DNA of 64,000 bases from Lentzea jiangxiensis (GCF_900104175.1 NZ_FNIX01000011.1:124001-188000), one strand, 5' to 3'; shown: positions 29,176 to 38,368, counted from the first letter of the stretch. Notes: generated by a model from the sequence alone, not told the origin. Program-made: numbers and translations.

Positions 29176-30066
29176 TCACGGGAGGTCCGGGGTGATCCCG
29201 GTGAGCTTGACCGTGAGTTCCCAGAGGCGGTTCGCGGCCAGGTCGTCGCGCGCCGCGGCGGTCATCCGCGCGACGCCGGGGTGGCCGCGCAGGCCGTTGA
29301 AGCCGTCCGGGCCGTAGTACTGGCCGCCGCGCGCGTCCGGTGACGTCGCCGCGTAGAGCTGCGGAAGCGCGCCCATCTCGACCGACTGCGAGAACAGGTG
29401 GGAGATGCGGCCGCCGATCTTCATGACCGCGGACCGGTGCGCGTCGGCCATGTTGTTGGTCAGCTCGGTGGCCGTCATGCCCGGATGGGCCGCGATGGAC
29501 GTCACGTCCGGCGAGCGGCGTTCGAGCTCGCGCGCGAACAGGATGTTGGCGAGCTTCGACTGCCCGTAGGAGCCCTGCAGGCTGTACGGCCGGCGTTCCC
29601 AGTTCGGGTCCTCGAAGTCGATCCGGCCGGCGCGGTGCATCAGCGACGACACGGTGACGACGCGTGCGCCGGGACGTTGCCTCAGCGCCGGGAGCAGCAG
29701 CCACGTCAGCGCGGCGTGGCCCAGGTGGTTGGTGCCGAACTGGCGCTCGAAGCCGTCGGCGGTCCGGCCGTTCGGGACGGCCATGATGCCCGCGTTGTTG
29801 ACGAGGACGTCGAGCGCCTCGACCTTCTCCGCGGCGGCGCGCACGGAGCCGAGGTCGGCGAGGTCGAGCTCGAGGACCTCCGCCGACCCGCGCACCGTGC
29901 GCCGCGCGGCCTCACCGCGCTGGACCGAGCGACAGCCCATGAGCACATGGGCACCCTTCGCCGCGAGCACCTGGGCAGTGCGCAGACCGAGACCGGAGTT
30001 CGCACCCGTCACGAGGACGGTGCGGCCGGTCTGGTCGGGGATGTCGGCTTCGGTCCAACGGCTCAT
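29176..30066 (-). CDS. Short-chain dehydrogenase/reductase (retinol-dehydrogenase/WWOX-like)
   Basis: This 296-residue SDR has the cofactor motif TGANSGLG and NNAGIMAVP. The catalytic Ser is in VVTVSSL and Tyr/Lys in GSYGQSKLANILF. All catalytic residues are present. The ATG overlaps the stop of the upstream small gene by four bases, so the two form an operon transcribed away from the TetR gene. Control by that TetR is likely. The substrate is unknown. Confidence 0.88.
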   Translation of the reverse strand: MSRWTEADIPDQTGRTVLVTGANSGLGLRTAQVLAAKGAHVLMGCRSVQRGEAARRTVRGSAEVLELDLADLGSVRAAAEKVEALDVLVNNAGIMAVPNGRTADGFERQFGTNHLGHAALTWLLLPALRQRPGARVVTVSSLMHRAGRIDFEDPNWERRPYSLQGSYGQSKLANILFARELERRSPDVTSIAAHPGMTATELTNNMADAHRSAVMKIGGRISHLFSQSVEMGALPQLYAATSPDARGGQYYGPDGFNGLRGHPGVARMTAAARDDLAANRLWELTVKLTGITPDLP

Positions 30067-30371
30067 GGAGTCATTCCTACCGTCCGGTAACTGCCGAGCG
30101 AAAGGTGTGCGTCCAGCACCGCTCGCAACACCGGCTCGTCGGCGGTCAGTTCGGCGGCCACCCGGTCCTCGTCGACGGGGCCTTCCAGCGCCGCGGCCTC
30201 CATGCGCGCGGTCAGCTTGTTCTGCCAGCGGTGGTCGAGCGCCAGCAGCAGTTCGTGCAGTGAGCCGAAGACGTCCGGATCCACGATCAGCGGTGCGGAC
30301 GGGTCGCGGTGAGCGTCGCGCAGCACGGCGTCGAGCGCGTCGCGACGGCGGTAGTGGTCTGCCCAGCCCAT
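30063..30371 (-). CDS. Small hypothetical protein of the TetR-linked operon
   Basis: This 102-residue acidic, helix-rich protein contains MGWADHYRRRDALDAVLRDA and LLLALDHRWQNKLTARMEAA. No known function is recognised. The ATG is chosen because a GGGGG site lies 8 bases upstream. A longer upstream frame runs through the operator region and is not coding. Its stop overlaps the SDR start, so both are probably translated from one message. Confidence 0.8.
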   Translation of the reverse strand: MGWADHYRRRDALDAVLRDAHRDPSAPLIVDPDVFGSLHELLLALDHRWQNKLTARMEAAALEGPVDEDRVAAELTADEPVLRAVLDAHLSLGSYRTVGMTP

Positions 30372-30393
30372 GTCTCGTACCCCCGGTTTCTCG

Positions 30394-30443
30394 CATACCC
30401 TCGGTATGTCATGACCATACCACCGGTACGTACCGCCGGTATG
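30394..30443. promoter_or_regulatory. Tandem TetR-type operators in the divergent promoter
   Basis: CATACC-N3-GGTATG is a perfect inverted repeat at 30394-30408. Related copies follow: CATACC-N3-GGTACG at 30416-30430 and GTACC-N4-GGTATG at 30430-30443. They lie between the TetR gene and the SDR operon, overlap the likely promoters of both, and are the natural binding site for the regulator. Confidence 0.75.
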
Positions 30444-30460
30444 TGAGATACGTTGCGTCC

Positions 30461-31051
30461 GTGCGAACAAGGCGTGCCGAGTACTCGGAGTCGACCAGGC
30501 AGGCACTCGTCGACAGCGCGGTCGACCTCTTCACCGAACGCGGGTACGCCGGCACCTCGCTCGACGAGGTCGTCAAACGGGCCCGCGTGACGAAAGGCGC
30601 GCTGTACCACCACTTCAGCGGCAAGCAGGCGTTGTTCGAGGCGGCCTTCGCGCGAGTCGAGACCAAGGCGATCGAGTCGCTGACCGCGGTGGTCACCGGC
30701 GACGGTGAACCCTGGGACGCCGCCGTCGCGGCCCTGCGCGCGTACGTCCGCAAGTGCCTGGAACCGGAGTACCAGCGGATCATCGTCCACGAGGCGCCCG
30801 TGGTGATGGGCTGGGAGCGCTGGCGGGAGGCGGAGGAGCACTTCAGCTTCGGTCTGCTCCGCACCGCCGTGCAACTGCTCGTGGACGCGGGCGAGATCGA
30901 GGAGGCGCCGGTGGAGATCATGGCGCGGCTGCTGTTCGGGGCGCTGTCCGCGGGCGCCAGCACCATCGCGAGCTCGTCCGACCCGAAGCGCACCGGGCGC
31001 GAGGTGGAAGACGCGATCCTGCGCGTTCTCCAGGGGTTGCGCAAGAAGTAG
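30461..31051 (+). CDS. TetR-family transcriptional regulator
   Basis: This regulator of about 196 residues has an N-terminal helix-turn-helix (FTERGYAGTSLDEVVKRARVTKGALYHHFSGK, quoted by its ends: residues about 23-54). A C-terminal ligand-sensing domain follows (IIVHEAPVVMGWERWREAEE). It is transcribed divergently from the SDR operon over tandem operators, so it probably represses both. The GTG at 30461 has TACGTT exactly six bases upstream (leaderless pattern). A GTG at 30443 would sit inside an operator. Confidence 0.9.
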   Translation: MRTRRAEYSESTRQALVDSAVDLFTERGYAGTSLDEVVKRARVTKGALYHHFSGKQALFEAAFARVETKAIESLTAVVTGDGEPWDAAVAALRAYVRKCLEPEYQRIIVHEAPVVMGWERWREAEEHFSFGLLRTAVQLLVDAGEIEEAPVEIMARLLFGALSAGASTIASSSDPKRTGREVEDAILRVLQGLRKK

Positions 31052-31117
31052 TCGAGTCCGTCCCTAGCGGCCGGGCGGAACGTCGATCACCACGCGGACA
31101 ACGAGGTGGTCACGATC

Positions 31118-31798
31118 ATGATCGAACCAGTCAACACGCGCCTGGGACTCGACGGGAAGATCGCCCTGGTCACGTCGGGAACGCACGGGCTCGGCCTCGC
31201 CATCGCGAGCAAGCTCTGCGACAACGGTGCCCACGTCATCATCACCACCTCCGGCGACGACGTCGACCTGGAGCGGGCGAGGCTCGTGCTGACGGGCAGG
31301 CCGGGCTCGGTGACCGTCGCCCAGTTCGACGTCCAGGACGAGCTCTCGGTGCGCCGCCTGCTCGACCGGGTCAAGCAGGAGCGCGGCCAGCTGGACATGT
31401 TCGTGCACCACGCCGAATCGCCCGATCTCACGCCCTTGCTCAACATCGTGGAGCCGCTCGCCAAGTCGCTGCAGGACGGTGGCCGGGTGGTCATCGCCGC
31501 CTACACGGCGACTCCGGTGTACGGCGTGATCAGGACGCTCGCGCTGGAACTGGCCTGGTACCGGGTGGCCGTCAACGCCGTCGTCACCGCGGTCGTCGAC
31601 AACGGCCCCATGAACATCGACCCCGGCCTGGTCGACCGGCTCGCGATCAAGAGCCCGTCCGGCCGCGTCACCCTGCCCGAGGACATCGCCGACGCCGTGT
31701 CGTTGCTCTGCACCGACGAGGCCGCTTGGATCCAGGGACAGGTCATCACCGTCGACGGCGGCCTCGGGCTGCTGGAGCGGTGGGGCGAGCCTCGCTGA
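31118..31798 (+). CDS. SDR-fold protein with altered catalytic residues
   Basis: This 226-residue protein has a classical SDR nucleotide-binding start (ALVTSGTHGLG) and end (WIQGQVITVDGG). The middle motifs deviate. The NNAG block reads VHHAES, no catalytic Ser is seen at the usual place, and the YxxxK pair is Tyr135-xxx-Arg139. A non-standard reductase or non-catalytic role is possible. The ATG is preferred because GAGGTGG lies about 8 bases upstream. It is the leftmost gene that could belong to the polyketide cluster, but that border is uncertain. Confidence 0.78.
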   Translation: MIEPVNTRLGLDGKIALVTSGTHGLGLAIASKLCDNGAHVIITTSGDDVDLERARLVLTGRPGSVTVAQFDVQDELSVRRLLDRVKQERGQLDMFVHHAESPDLTPLLNIVEPLAKSLQDGGRVVIAAYTATPVYGVIRTLALELAWYRVAVNAVVTAVVDNGPMNIDPGLVDRLAIKSPSGRVTLPEDIADAVSLLCTDEAAWIQGQVITVDGGLGLLERWGEPR

Positions 31799-32010
31799 GC
31801 CCCGCTGAGTCCTTCAGCGAGCCGTCGAATCGTCGAATCGCGTCCGCCGGTTCCGCCCGGACCGTGCCCGGATGTTCCGGTCGCCGATTCGGCTCTTGAA
31901 CCACGTATGAGCGCGCGGTAACCCCAGGTCACTCGCCGATTACGAACCCGTATAACCCCGGCGCATTCGGAGTAACGCCCCGAACGGTCGACCGGGACGC
32001 TTGCCTGCAT

Positions 32011-32042
32011 GGTCACCGAGTGTAAAACTCGAATTGGTGACC
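32011..32042 (+). promoter_or_regulatory. Nested inverted repeat upstream of response regulator gene
   Basis: GGTCACC (32011-32017) and GGTGACC (32036-32042) flank an inner GAGT/ACTC pair, 20 bases before the ATG of the regulator gene. It may be an operator or leader hairpin. Confidence 0.4.
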
Positions 32043-32061
32043 TGGGGGCAAGGGGGGTCGG

Positions 32062-32667
32062 ATGATCCGAGTGCTACTCGCCGAGGACGTGCAAATGGTC
32101 CGCGGCGCGTTGGTCGCTTTGTTGAATCTAGAACCGGATATCGAGGTTGTCGCGTCCGTCGCGACGGGCGACGAAATCATCGCGGCGGTGGCGGAGAACA
32201 AACCCGACGTGGCGGTGCTGGACATCGATCTTCCCGGTATGGACGGTCTTTCCGCGGCCACCGTGATCCACGACACCGCCCCTGACACCCGCACGCTGAT
32301 TCTCACGAGCCTGGGCCGGCCGGGCACCCTGCGCCGTGCGCTGAACGCCCGCGTCAACGGCTTCATCCTCAAGGACGCTCCCATCGGTGAGCTCGCGGAC
32401 GCCATTCGCGGCGTCTCGGTCGGGCGCCGGGTGATCGACTCCCATCTCGCGCTGTCGGCGTGGGACACCGATGAGTGCCCTTTGACACCGCGCGAGCTGG
32501 AGGTGTTGAGGCTCGCCTCCGACGGCGCGGACGCGATGGAGATCGCGACGACGTTGTTCCTGTCCGTCGGGACGGTGCGCAACTACCTGACGTCCGCCAC
32601 GGCCAAGCTCGACGCCCGCAACCGCGTCGACGCCGTCCGGATCGCCCGCAAGTCCGGCTGGTTCTGA
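32062..32667 (+). CDS. NarL/LuxR-type response regulator (copy 1)
   Basis: This 201-residue protein has an N-terminal receiver domain (acidic pocket AED, phospho-Asp in VLDIDLPGMDG, Lys in FILKDAP). A C-terminal LuxR helix-turn-helix (LTPRELEVLRLASDG...SVGTVRNYL) follows. It lies convergent to a histidine kinase gene, 28 bases apart at their 3' ends, and is its likely partner. It is a close paralog of the regulator at 49.2-49.8 kb, sharing MIRVLLAED, LLNLEPDIEVVA and LTSLGRPGTLRRAL. A role in controlling the polyketide cluster is inferred. Confidence 0.92.
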   Translation: MIRVLLAEDVQMVRGALVALLNLEPDIEVVASVATGDEIIAAVAENKPDVAVLDIDLPGMDGLSAATVIHDTAPDTRTLILTSLGRPGTLRRALNARVNGFILKDAPIGELADAIRGVSVGRRVIDSHLALSAWDTDECPLTPRELEVLRLASDGADAMEIATTLFLSVGTVRNYLTSATAKLDARNRVDAVRIARKSGWF

Positions 32668-32694
32668 CCGGCCGGCGGTGCCGGTGAGCCGCCG

Positions 32695-33804
32695 TCACGT
32701 GGGCGGGAGCGCGGCTGGAACGGTGGCGTGGACGTGGAACGAGCCGTCGCCGACGTGACGGGCGGTGAAGGTGCCGCCGGCGGCGTGGACGCGTTCAGCC
32801 TGGTTGCGGACGCCGTTGCAGTCGGCGGAGACGGCGCGCTCGGCGGCGCCGTCGTTGATCACGTCGAGCAGGATCGTGGCGCCGCGCTGCCGCACGTCGA
32901 TGGTGCAGGTGCTCGCGTCGCTGTGGCGCAGGACGTTGGTGACGGCCTCGCAGAGCACGGCCGCCAGGACCGTCTCGACGGTCTCCGGCAGCGGGTCGTG
33001 GTTGAGCTGGAGGCGGACGTCGATGTTCGAGGCGGCCAGCATCGCCTTGGCCGAGTCGGACGTGTCCGCCAGGGAGATCGGCCGGTAGGCGCGAGCCAGT
33101 GAGCGCACGTCGGCCAGGGCGTTGTGGGTGAGGTCCATGATCTCGACGATGTGCTCCCGCACGAAGTCCCAGTCCCGGTCGGGGTGGTCGTTGACGATCC
33201 GGTGCGCGAGCTCGCTCTTCAGCTTGATGGCGCTGAGGCTGTACCCGAGCAGGTCGTGGAGGTCCCTGGCCAAGCGGACGCGTTCGGCGGCGACGGCGGT
33301 GGCGGTGGCGTCCACGACGGCGACGGCCGGTGGGGCCTTCTGCTCCGACGAGGTCGGCCGATGGGTGGCGAAGCCGGTGGCCAGGCCCGCGAGCAGCAGG
33401 GCGGTGACGGCGACGGCCGCCATGGGGTCGTGGGTGGTCTGGGCGAGGCCGGTCGCCGCCACGGTGGTCACGAAGACCGTCCAGCCCGCGACGGGGCGCA
33501 GGACGAGGAGGGCGTTGCCGGCGACCAGGCCCGCGACGCCGGTCCAGGAATGGCCGTAGAGGACGAGGGGCAGGGCCAGCAGCACGGCTTGGGCGGCGAG
33601 GACGAGGTGCCGCCGAAGAGTGTTCAGCGGCCTGAAAAACGACAGTTGCAGCAGAACAAGTACCGCCAGGCCGACGATTGACACCGCCAATTCGGTGATT
33701 TCCCCGGCGAGGAGCAGCGCACGGGTCAGGTCGGTCAGGCAGACGGCGGTGAACACCGCGACGATGATCGCGCGGTAACTCGGCGTAGAAGTCGTCAAAT
33801 TCAC
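32695..33804 (-). CDS. Membrane sensor histidine kinase (HisKA_3 type)
   Basis: This protein of about 369 residues has roughly five membrane helices in the first 150 residues. A dimerisation/phosphoacceptor helix with His183 in ARDLHDLLGYSLSAIKLKSELA comes next, followed by an HATPase domain (CEAVTNVLRHSDA, INDG). This is the DesK/NarX-like family that pairs with NarL regulators. The GTG start has GGGGG 6 bases upstream. Each kinase module of the double kinase at 53-55 kb resembles it closely. It has no large extracellular domain, so the signal is probably membrane-borne. Confidence 0.92.
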   Translation of the reverse strand: MNLTTSTPSYRAIIVAVFTAVCLTDLTRALLLAGEITELAVSIVGLAVLVLLQLSFFRPLNTLRRHLVLAAQAVLLALPLVLYGHSWTGVAGLVAGNALLVLRPVAGWTVFVTTVAATGLAQTTHDPMAAVAVTALLLAGLATGFATHRPTSSEQKAPPAVAVVDATATAVAAERVRLARDLHDLLGYSLSAIKLKSELAHRIVNDHPDRDWDFVREHIVEIMDLTHNALADVRSLARAYRPISLADTSDSAKAMLAASNIDVRLQLNHDPLPETVETVLAAVLCEAVTNVLRHSDASTCTIDVRQRGATILLDVINDGAAERAVSADCNGVRNQAERVHAAGGTFTARHVGDGSFHVHATVPAALPPT

Positions 33805-34167
33805 GTTTACCCCCAAGAGCAACTGCTCCAGAGCAAACGCGGCCCCAGGGCGCCCAGATCGAATGGTAGACAGGCGAGCGCGGTTCGGGGGACTGTTCTG
33901 CATCGGTTCAGAAGATGGGCGTGGCATTGACCGGCGAGTCAATGTCGAGCCGGGACGAGAATTTCCCGCTGTTGTCACCGACCGTGTCCGTCCGATCACC
34001 AGCCGGATCGGTTCGAGTTCGAGTTCGTTCGGGCATATGAGTTTTTCACCTCCGACTCGGTACTGCGCCATCCGAAGGTCGTGGTGGCGTCCGTGGCGGG
34101 AGATAGCCCGGCTCAGGTGAACTTGTGGCACGGCCAAGTCGACCGCTGCTGAGCTGGGGAGGCTCCA
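33805..34167. other. Divergent promoter region between kinase and SARP genes
   Basis: About 360 bases without a gene. It includes a short tandem array of GTTCGA-type units at 34011-34030 that could act as SARP-like direct repeats. AT-rich patches near 34030-34060 (gggcatatgag) may hold promoters. The GGGAGG ribosome site of the SARP gene closes the region. Confidence 0.5.
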
Positions 34168-34983
34168 ATGGAGATCAAGGTTCTCGGACCGCTGGAAGCA
34201 CGGGAGAACGGCATCTCGATCGCGCCGAGCGCCGTGAAGCCCAGGCAGGTGCTCTCGCTGCTCGGGCTGCAGGCGGGCCACGTCGTCACGGTGCCGACGC
34301 TGATCGAAGAGCTATGGGGGATGACACCACCGCGCAGCGCGCTCACAACGCTGCAGACCTACGTGCTGCAGGTGCGCAGGCGCATCGAGGCGGCGATGCC
34401 GGGCGAGGCGCCCGGCATCGCGAAGAACGTCCTGGTGACCCGGTACGGGGGCTACATGCTCGCCGTTCCGCCGGAGAGCGTCGACGTCCGCAGCTACGAG
34501 CGGCTCGCGATCGCGGGTCAGCGGGCGTTCGAGATCGGCGACCTGGACTCCGCGAGCCGGCTGCTGCGCAGCGCGGCCGAGGTGTGGCGCGGCCCGGTCC
34601 TGGTGGACGTGCAGATCGGCGTCCGGCTCGGCATGGAGGTCACCCGGTTGCAGGAGAGCCGTCTGGGCGTGCTGGAGACCCGCATCGAGGCCGACCTCCA
34701 GCTCGGCAAGCACCAGTCGTTGCTGAGCGAGCTGTCCGTGCTCACCTCGCAGCACCCGATGCACGAGAACCTGTGCGCGCAGTACATGCTCGCGCTGTAC
34801 CGGGCGGGCAGGCAGTGGAAGTCGCTGGAGTCCTACCAGTCGCTGCGGGACACGCTGATCGAGGAACTGGGGCTTGAGCCGTCCGAAAGGCTGCGTCAGT
34901 TGCAGCGGGCCATCCTGAGTTCCGAGCCGTCGCTCGACAAGCCGTTGTCCCCTCGCCAGCTGGAGCGCCAGCTAGCGGGCTGA
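34168..34983 (+). CDS. SARP-family transcriptional activator (copy 1)
   Basis: This 271-residue protein has an N-terminal OmpR-like winged helix ([51 protein letters not shown]). A bacterial transcriptional activation domain follows (residues about 100-250, with [17 protein letters not shown]). SARPs activate antibiotic clusters by binding heptameric direct repeats. This one has no ATPase extension. It is a paralog of the SARP at 58.9 kb and starts a run of rightward genes with acetolactate synthase. Confidence 0.93.
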   Translation: MEIKVLGPLEARENGISIAPSAVKPRQVLSLLGLQAGHVVTVPTLIEELWGMTPPRSALTTLQTYVLQVRRRIEAAMPGEAPGIAKNVLVTRYGGYMLAVPPESVDVRSYERLAIAGQRAFEIGDLDSASRLLRSAAEVWRGPVLVDVQIGVRLGMEVTRLQESRLGVLETRIEADLQLGKHQSLLSELSVLTSQHPMHENLCAQYMLALYRAGRQWKSLESYQSLRDTLIEELGLEPSERLRQLQRAILSSEPSLDKPLSPRQLERQLAG

Positions 34984-35000
34984 ACCCGTTCGGGAGAACC

Positions 35001-36713
35001 GTGGATACCACCGGTGCAGGTGCGTTGGTCAAGGCGCTCGAGGACGTCGGCTGCGAGGTGATCTTCGGAATGCCCGGAGGGGCGATCCTCCCCGCGTACG
35101 ACCCGCTGCTCGACTCGGTGAAGATCCGGCACGTGCTGGTGCGCCACGAGCAGGGCGCCGGGCACGCCGCGCAGGGGTACGCGCAGGCCACCGGACGGGT
35201 GGGCGTGTGCATGGCGACGTCGGGGCCGGGTGCGACGAACCTCGTCACCCCGCTCGCGGACGCCTACATGGACTCGGTGCCCGTCGTCGCGGTGACCGGG
35301 CAGGTCGCCCGGTCGGTGATCGGCACCGACGCCTTCCAGGAAGCGGACATCCGCAGCATCACCCTGCCGATCACCAAGCACAGCTTCCAGGTGACCGATC
35401 CCGCGGACATCCCCGCGGTCATCGCGGAGGCGTTCGCCCTCGCGGCCTCCGGCAGGCCGGGCCCGGTGCTGGTCGACCTGCCCAAGGACGTGCAGGCGGC
35501 TCCGGTGACCTACACACCGGCACCGCCTGCGGACCGGCGCCGTCCCGCCGTGTCACCGGTGCAGGTCCGCAAGGCCGCCCAGCTCATCGCGACCGCGCGC
35601 CGGCCGGTGTTCTACGTCGGCGGCGGGGTGATCCGCTCCGGCGCGGCCCGGGCGCTGTTCCAGCTCGCCACCCGCACCGGGATCCCGGTGGTCACCACGC
35701 TCATGGCGCGTGGAGCGTTCCCCGACTCGCACCCGCAGCACCTGGGGATGCCCGGCATGCACGGCACGGTGCCCGCCGTCGCCGCGTTGCAGCGGTCCGA
35801 CCTGCTGATCGCGCTGGGAACCCGGTTCGACGACCGGGTGACGGGATCGCTGCCCCACTTCGCGCCGGACGCCGCGGTGGTGCACGCCGACATCGACCCC
35901 GCGGAGATCTCCAAGAACCGCAGGGCCGACGTGCCGATCGTCGGCGACTGCCGGGACGTGATCGCCGCGTTGAACGCCGTGGTGACCGCAACCGCGGACC
36001 TCACCTCGTGGTGGGAGTACCTCAACGGCCTGCGGACGAGCTTCCCGCTCGGCTACGACTGGCCGGCCGACGGCGCGCTCGCCCCGCAACACGTGATCGA
36101 GAGGCTGAGCACGATCGCCGGACCGGAGGCGATCTACACCTCGGGCGTCGGCCAGCACCAGATGTGGGCCGCGCAGTACGTGAAGTACGAACGTCCCGCC
36201 TCGTTCATCAACTCCGGTGGCCTGGGCACCATGGGGTTCGCGGTTCCGGCCGCCATGGGCGCACAGGTCGGCGCACCGGACCGGGTGGTGTGGGCGATCG
36301 ACGGCGACGGTTGCTTCCAGATGACCAACCAGGAGCTGACGACCTGTGCCATCGAGGGCATCCCGATCAAGGTCGCGATCATCAACAACGGCAACCTCGG
36401 CATGGTCCGGCAGTGGCAGAACCTGTTCTACGGTGGCCGTTACTCCCACACGCGGCTGAACACCCACAACCGTCTGCCGGACTTCGTGAAGCTCGCGGAC
36501 GCGATGGGCTGCGCGGGTCTGCGGTGCTCGGACAGGTCCGAGGTGGACGCCGTGATCACCGAGGCGATGGCGGTGCGGGACCGCCCCGTGGTGGTCGACT
36601 TCGTGGTGGGGCAGGACGCGCAGGTGTGGCCGATGGTGGCCGCGGGAACCGGCAACGACGAGATCATGGCCGCGAGGGGCATCAGGCCCCTGTTCGACGA
36701 GGAAGATGAGTGA
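35001..36713 (+). CDS. ilvB: Acetolactate synthase, large subunit
   Basis: This 570-residue ThDP enzyme condenses two pyruvates to acetolactate, or pyruvate with 2-oxobutyrate to acetohydroxybutyrate. The ThDP Glu lies in [15 protein letters not shown], the central FAD-binding region is intact, and the Mg/ThDP motif reads [12 protein letters not shown]...[12 protein letters not shown]. It lies 17 bases after the SARP gene and is coupled to a small-subunit gene, inside a polyketide cluster rather than an ilv operon. Supplying branched-chain starter units or serving as a resistant duplicate are both possible. Neither is shown. Confidence 0.93.
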   Translation: MDTTGAGALVKALEDVGCEVIFGMPGGAILPAYDPLLDSVKIRHVLVRHEQGAGHAAQGYAQATGRVGVCMATSGPGATNLVTPLADAYMDSVPVVAVTGQVARSVIGTDAFQEADIRSITLPITKHSFQVTDPADIPAVIAEAFALAASGRPGPVLVDLPKDVQAAPVTYTPAPPADRRRPAVSPVQVRKAAQLIATARRPVFYVGGGVIRSGAARALFQLATRTGIPVVTTLMARGAFPDSHPQHLGMPGMHGTVPAVAALQRSDLLIALGTRFDDRVTGSLPHFAPDAAVVHADIDPAEISKNRRADVPIVGDCRDVIAALNAVVTATADLTSWWEYLNGLRTSFPLGYDWPADGALAPQHVIERLSTIAGPEAIYTSGVGQHQMWAAQYVKYERPASFINSGGLGTMGFAVPAAMGAQVGAPDRVVWAIDGDGCFQMTNQELTTCAIEGIPIKVAIINNGNLGMVRQWQNLFYGGRYSHTRLNTHNRLPDFVKLADAMGCAGLRCSDRSEVDAVITEAMAVRDRPVVVDFVVGQDAQVWPMVAAGTGNDEIMAARGIRPLFDEEDE

Positions 36714-36973
36714 TGACAACACATTCGCTCTCCATGTCGCTGCGCAACGAGCAGGGCGGTCTCGCGCGCGTCGTGGTGCTGTTCTCGAGCCGGGGAGTCG
36801 GCGTCGAACGACTCAGCCTGCGCCCGGCCGGTCCCGGTGGGCTCTTCCTGCTCGACGTCGAGGTTGCGCTCCCGCCAGGCCGTTCGCCCGCCCAGCTGGT
36901 CGAGCAGCTGCGCAGGCTCGTCGACGTCCGCGAGGTCCGCCACACCGACGAGGAGCTCGAACTCGGCGCCTGA
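36713..36973 (+). CDS. ilvN: Acetolactate synthase small (ACT) subunit
   Basis: This 86-residue single ACT domain has LSMSLRNEQGGLARVVVLFSSRG, quoted from residue 5, as in regulatory subunits of acetohydroxyacid synthase. It is much shorter than the housekeeping IlvN of about 160 residues and lacks the second domain, so feedback control by valine may be weak. The ATG overlaps the large-subunit stop codon by one base. Confidence 0.85.
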   Translation: MTTHSLSMSLRNEQGGLARVVVLFSSRGVGVERLSLRPAGPGGLFLLDVEVALPPGRSPAQLVEQLRRLVDVREVRHTDEELELGA

Positions 36974-37289
36974 CCGGGCGGCGACGAACGCGGGTCGCCC
37001 GGGGGCAGGTGGCGTGGCCGGCCGGAGGTTCTCACCGTCGCGGGACGGTTCGGCAGCGATCCCGGTGAGCGTGCCGCCACGCGCCGTCGATCAGCACGTC
37101 CTCGCAGGAAATCTTTTGCGCACAAGAGAAGGCGCCGCCGAGGTGATCGGCGACGCCTTGTCCCGCGGCCGGTCGGGTCGCGGTTGCCGCACCGGCGTCC
37201 GCCAGTCCGGACGCGATCCGACGATCCTGCGGGTTCCGGTTGCGGCACCCGGCGCGCGAGCGCATGTCGCGTTCGCGCGCCGGGGGAGA
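36974..37289. other. Intergenic region between convergent genes
   Basis: About 315 bases between the acetolactate synthase small-subunit gene and the leftward SRPBCC gene. No frame has convincing start, ribosome site and codon bias. It ends with the terminator at 37248-37284. Confidence 0.5.
37248..37284. terminator. Stem-loop between convergent genes
   Basis: Perfect 12-base inverted repeat (37248-37259 and 37273-37284) with a 13-base loop, next to the stop codon of the leftward SRPBCC gene. A plausible bidirectional terminator. Confidence 0.65.
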
Positions 37290-37772
37290 TCAGGCCGCCT
37301 TGGGGACGTGCTTGGTCACGACGGCCGCGTACTGCTCCAGCGTCTCGCCGGGTGAGGGACCGTTGAGCGCCTGGTGGATGGTCTCGGCGATGTCACCGTG
37401 GCGGTGCAGATCGGCGTGCGTCAGCGTGACGGTCGTCGTGAACGGGCCCGTGGCGACGAAGTCGACCTTGATGAACGAGGCCTTCTCGTCGTCGAAGATG
37501 GGCTGCCAGTGGGGGCCGACCCGCCACGTCATCACGAGCCGGTTCGGCGGGTCCCACTCGACGATGGTGCCCCACGCGATCTCCTCACCGTCCGCACCGC
37601 GCTCGAAGTAGCGACCGCCGACGAACGGCTCGATCGTGATCGCCGTCCGTTGCTTGACGAACACGTGCGATTCCGGCCACCACTCCAACGGCCGTTCCGC
37701 GAAGATCGCGAACGCCTGCTCGATGGTCGCCTCGACCGTCACCGACTTGGTGACGTCGGGAACTGAGGCCAT
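37290..37772 (-). CDS. SRPBCC (AHSA1/polyketide-cyclase-like) protein
   Basis: This 160-residue START/Bet v1-fold protein has KSVTVEATIEQAFAIFAE at the N-terminus and EPFVGGRYFERGADGEE and WDPPNRLVMTWRV typical of AHSA1-like members. They bind hydrophobic ligands in a deep pocket. The GAGGAGGG site just before the ATG fixes the start and excludes a 41-codon extension. In a polyketide cluster it may act as a cyclase or binding protein, but AHSA1-like proteins are also common elsewhere. Confidence 0.85.
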   Translation of the reverse strand: MASVPDVTKSVTVEATIEQAFAIFAERPLEWWPESHVFVKQRTAITIEPFVGGRYFERGADGEEIAWGTIVEWDPPNRLVMTWRVGPHWQPIFDDEKASFIKVDFVATGPFTTTVTLTHADLHRHGDIAETIHQALNGPSPGETLEQYAAVVTKHVPKAA

Positions 37773-37930
37773 AGTGGCCCTCCTCGCGGGTCGGTGGGGA
37801 TGCTGTCGCCCCAGCCTGGCGGGCACCTCTCGACGCCGGATGGAAGCGGGGTCGAACGAGGACGGCTCGACCGGATGTCCAGCCGGGCCACGCATATTCG
37901 CCGTACGAAGCCGGCGGACGAGGAGTTGTC

Positions 37931-38368
37931 GTGTCCCGTGTCAGTGTTGAGGTCCACATCGAGGTCCAGACGTTCTACGCGCAGCAGATGCGGCTGCTCG
38001 ACGCGTTGGACATCGAGGGCTACGCCCAGACGTTCACCGAGGACGGTGTCACCGACCACGCCCACCGCGGCGAGAAGGTCGAGGGCCGTGCCGCTCTGAT
38101 CGCCGGCGCCAACGCCGCCCTGCCGCGGTACCGGGGCGTGGCCGTGCGGCACTGGAACGACCACTACCTGATCGACGAAGCCGACGAGAACACCCTGAAC
38201 GTCACGTACTGCTCTCTCGTGACGCGGACCGACGCCGAAGGCAAGGTCACGTTCGAGCCGACGTTCTTCATCGAGGACGTCCTGGTGCGCGTCGACGGGC
38301 AGCTCCGCACCAAGTCGCGGACCGTCCACCGCGACGGGCAGGCGGAGCCGGCCGCACGGGCTTCTTGA
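37931..38368 (+). CDS. SnoaL-like (NTF2-fold) protein, possible polyketide cyclase
   Basis: This 145-residue alpha+beta barrel protein has EVQTFYAQQMRLLDALDIEGYAQTFTED, HAHRGEKVEGRAALIAG and RHWNDHYLIDE. These are features of the SnoaL-like/PF13577 group, which includes ring-closing cyclases and hydroxylase-like proteins of aromatic polyketide pathways. The GTG start has GAGGAG upstream. It is first in a run with an MDR reductase and a hydrolase-like gene. Fourth-ring cyclisation is one option; the exact step is unknown. Confidence 0.82.
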   Translation: MSRVSVEVHIEVQTFYAQQMRLLDALDIEGYAQTFTEDGVTDHAHRGEKVEGRAALIAGANAALPRYRGVAVRHWNDHYLIDEADENTLNVTYCSLVTRTDAEGKVTFEPTFFIEDVLVRVDGQLRTKSRTVHRDGQAEPAARAS

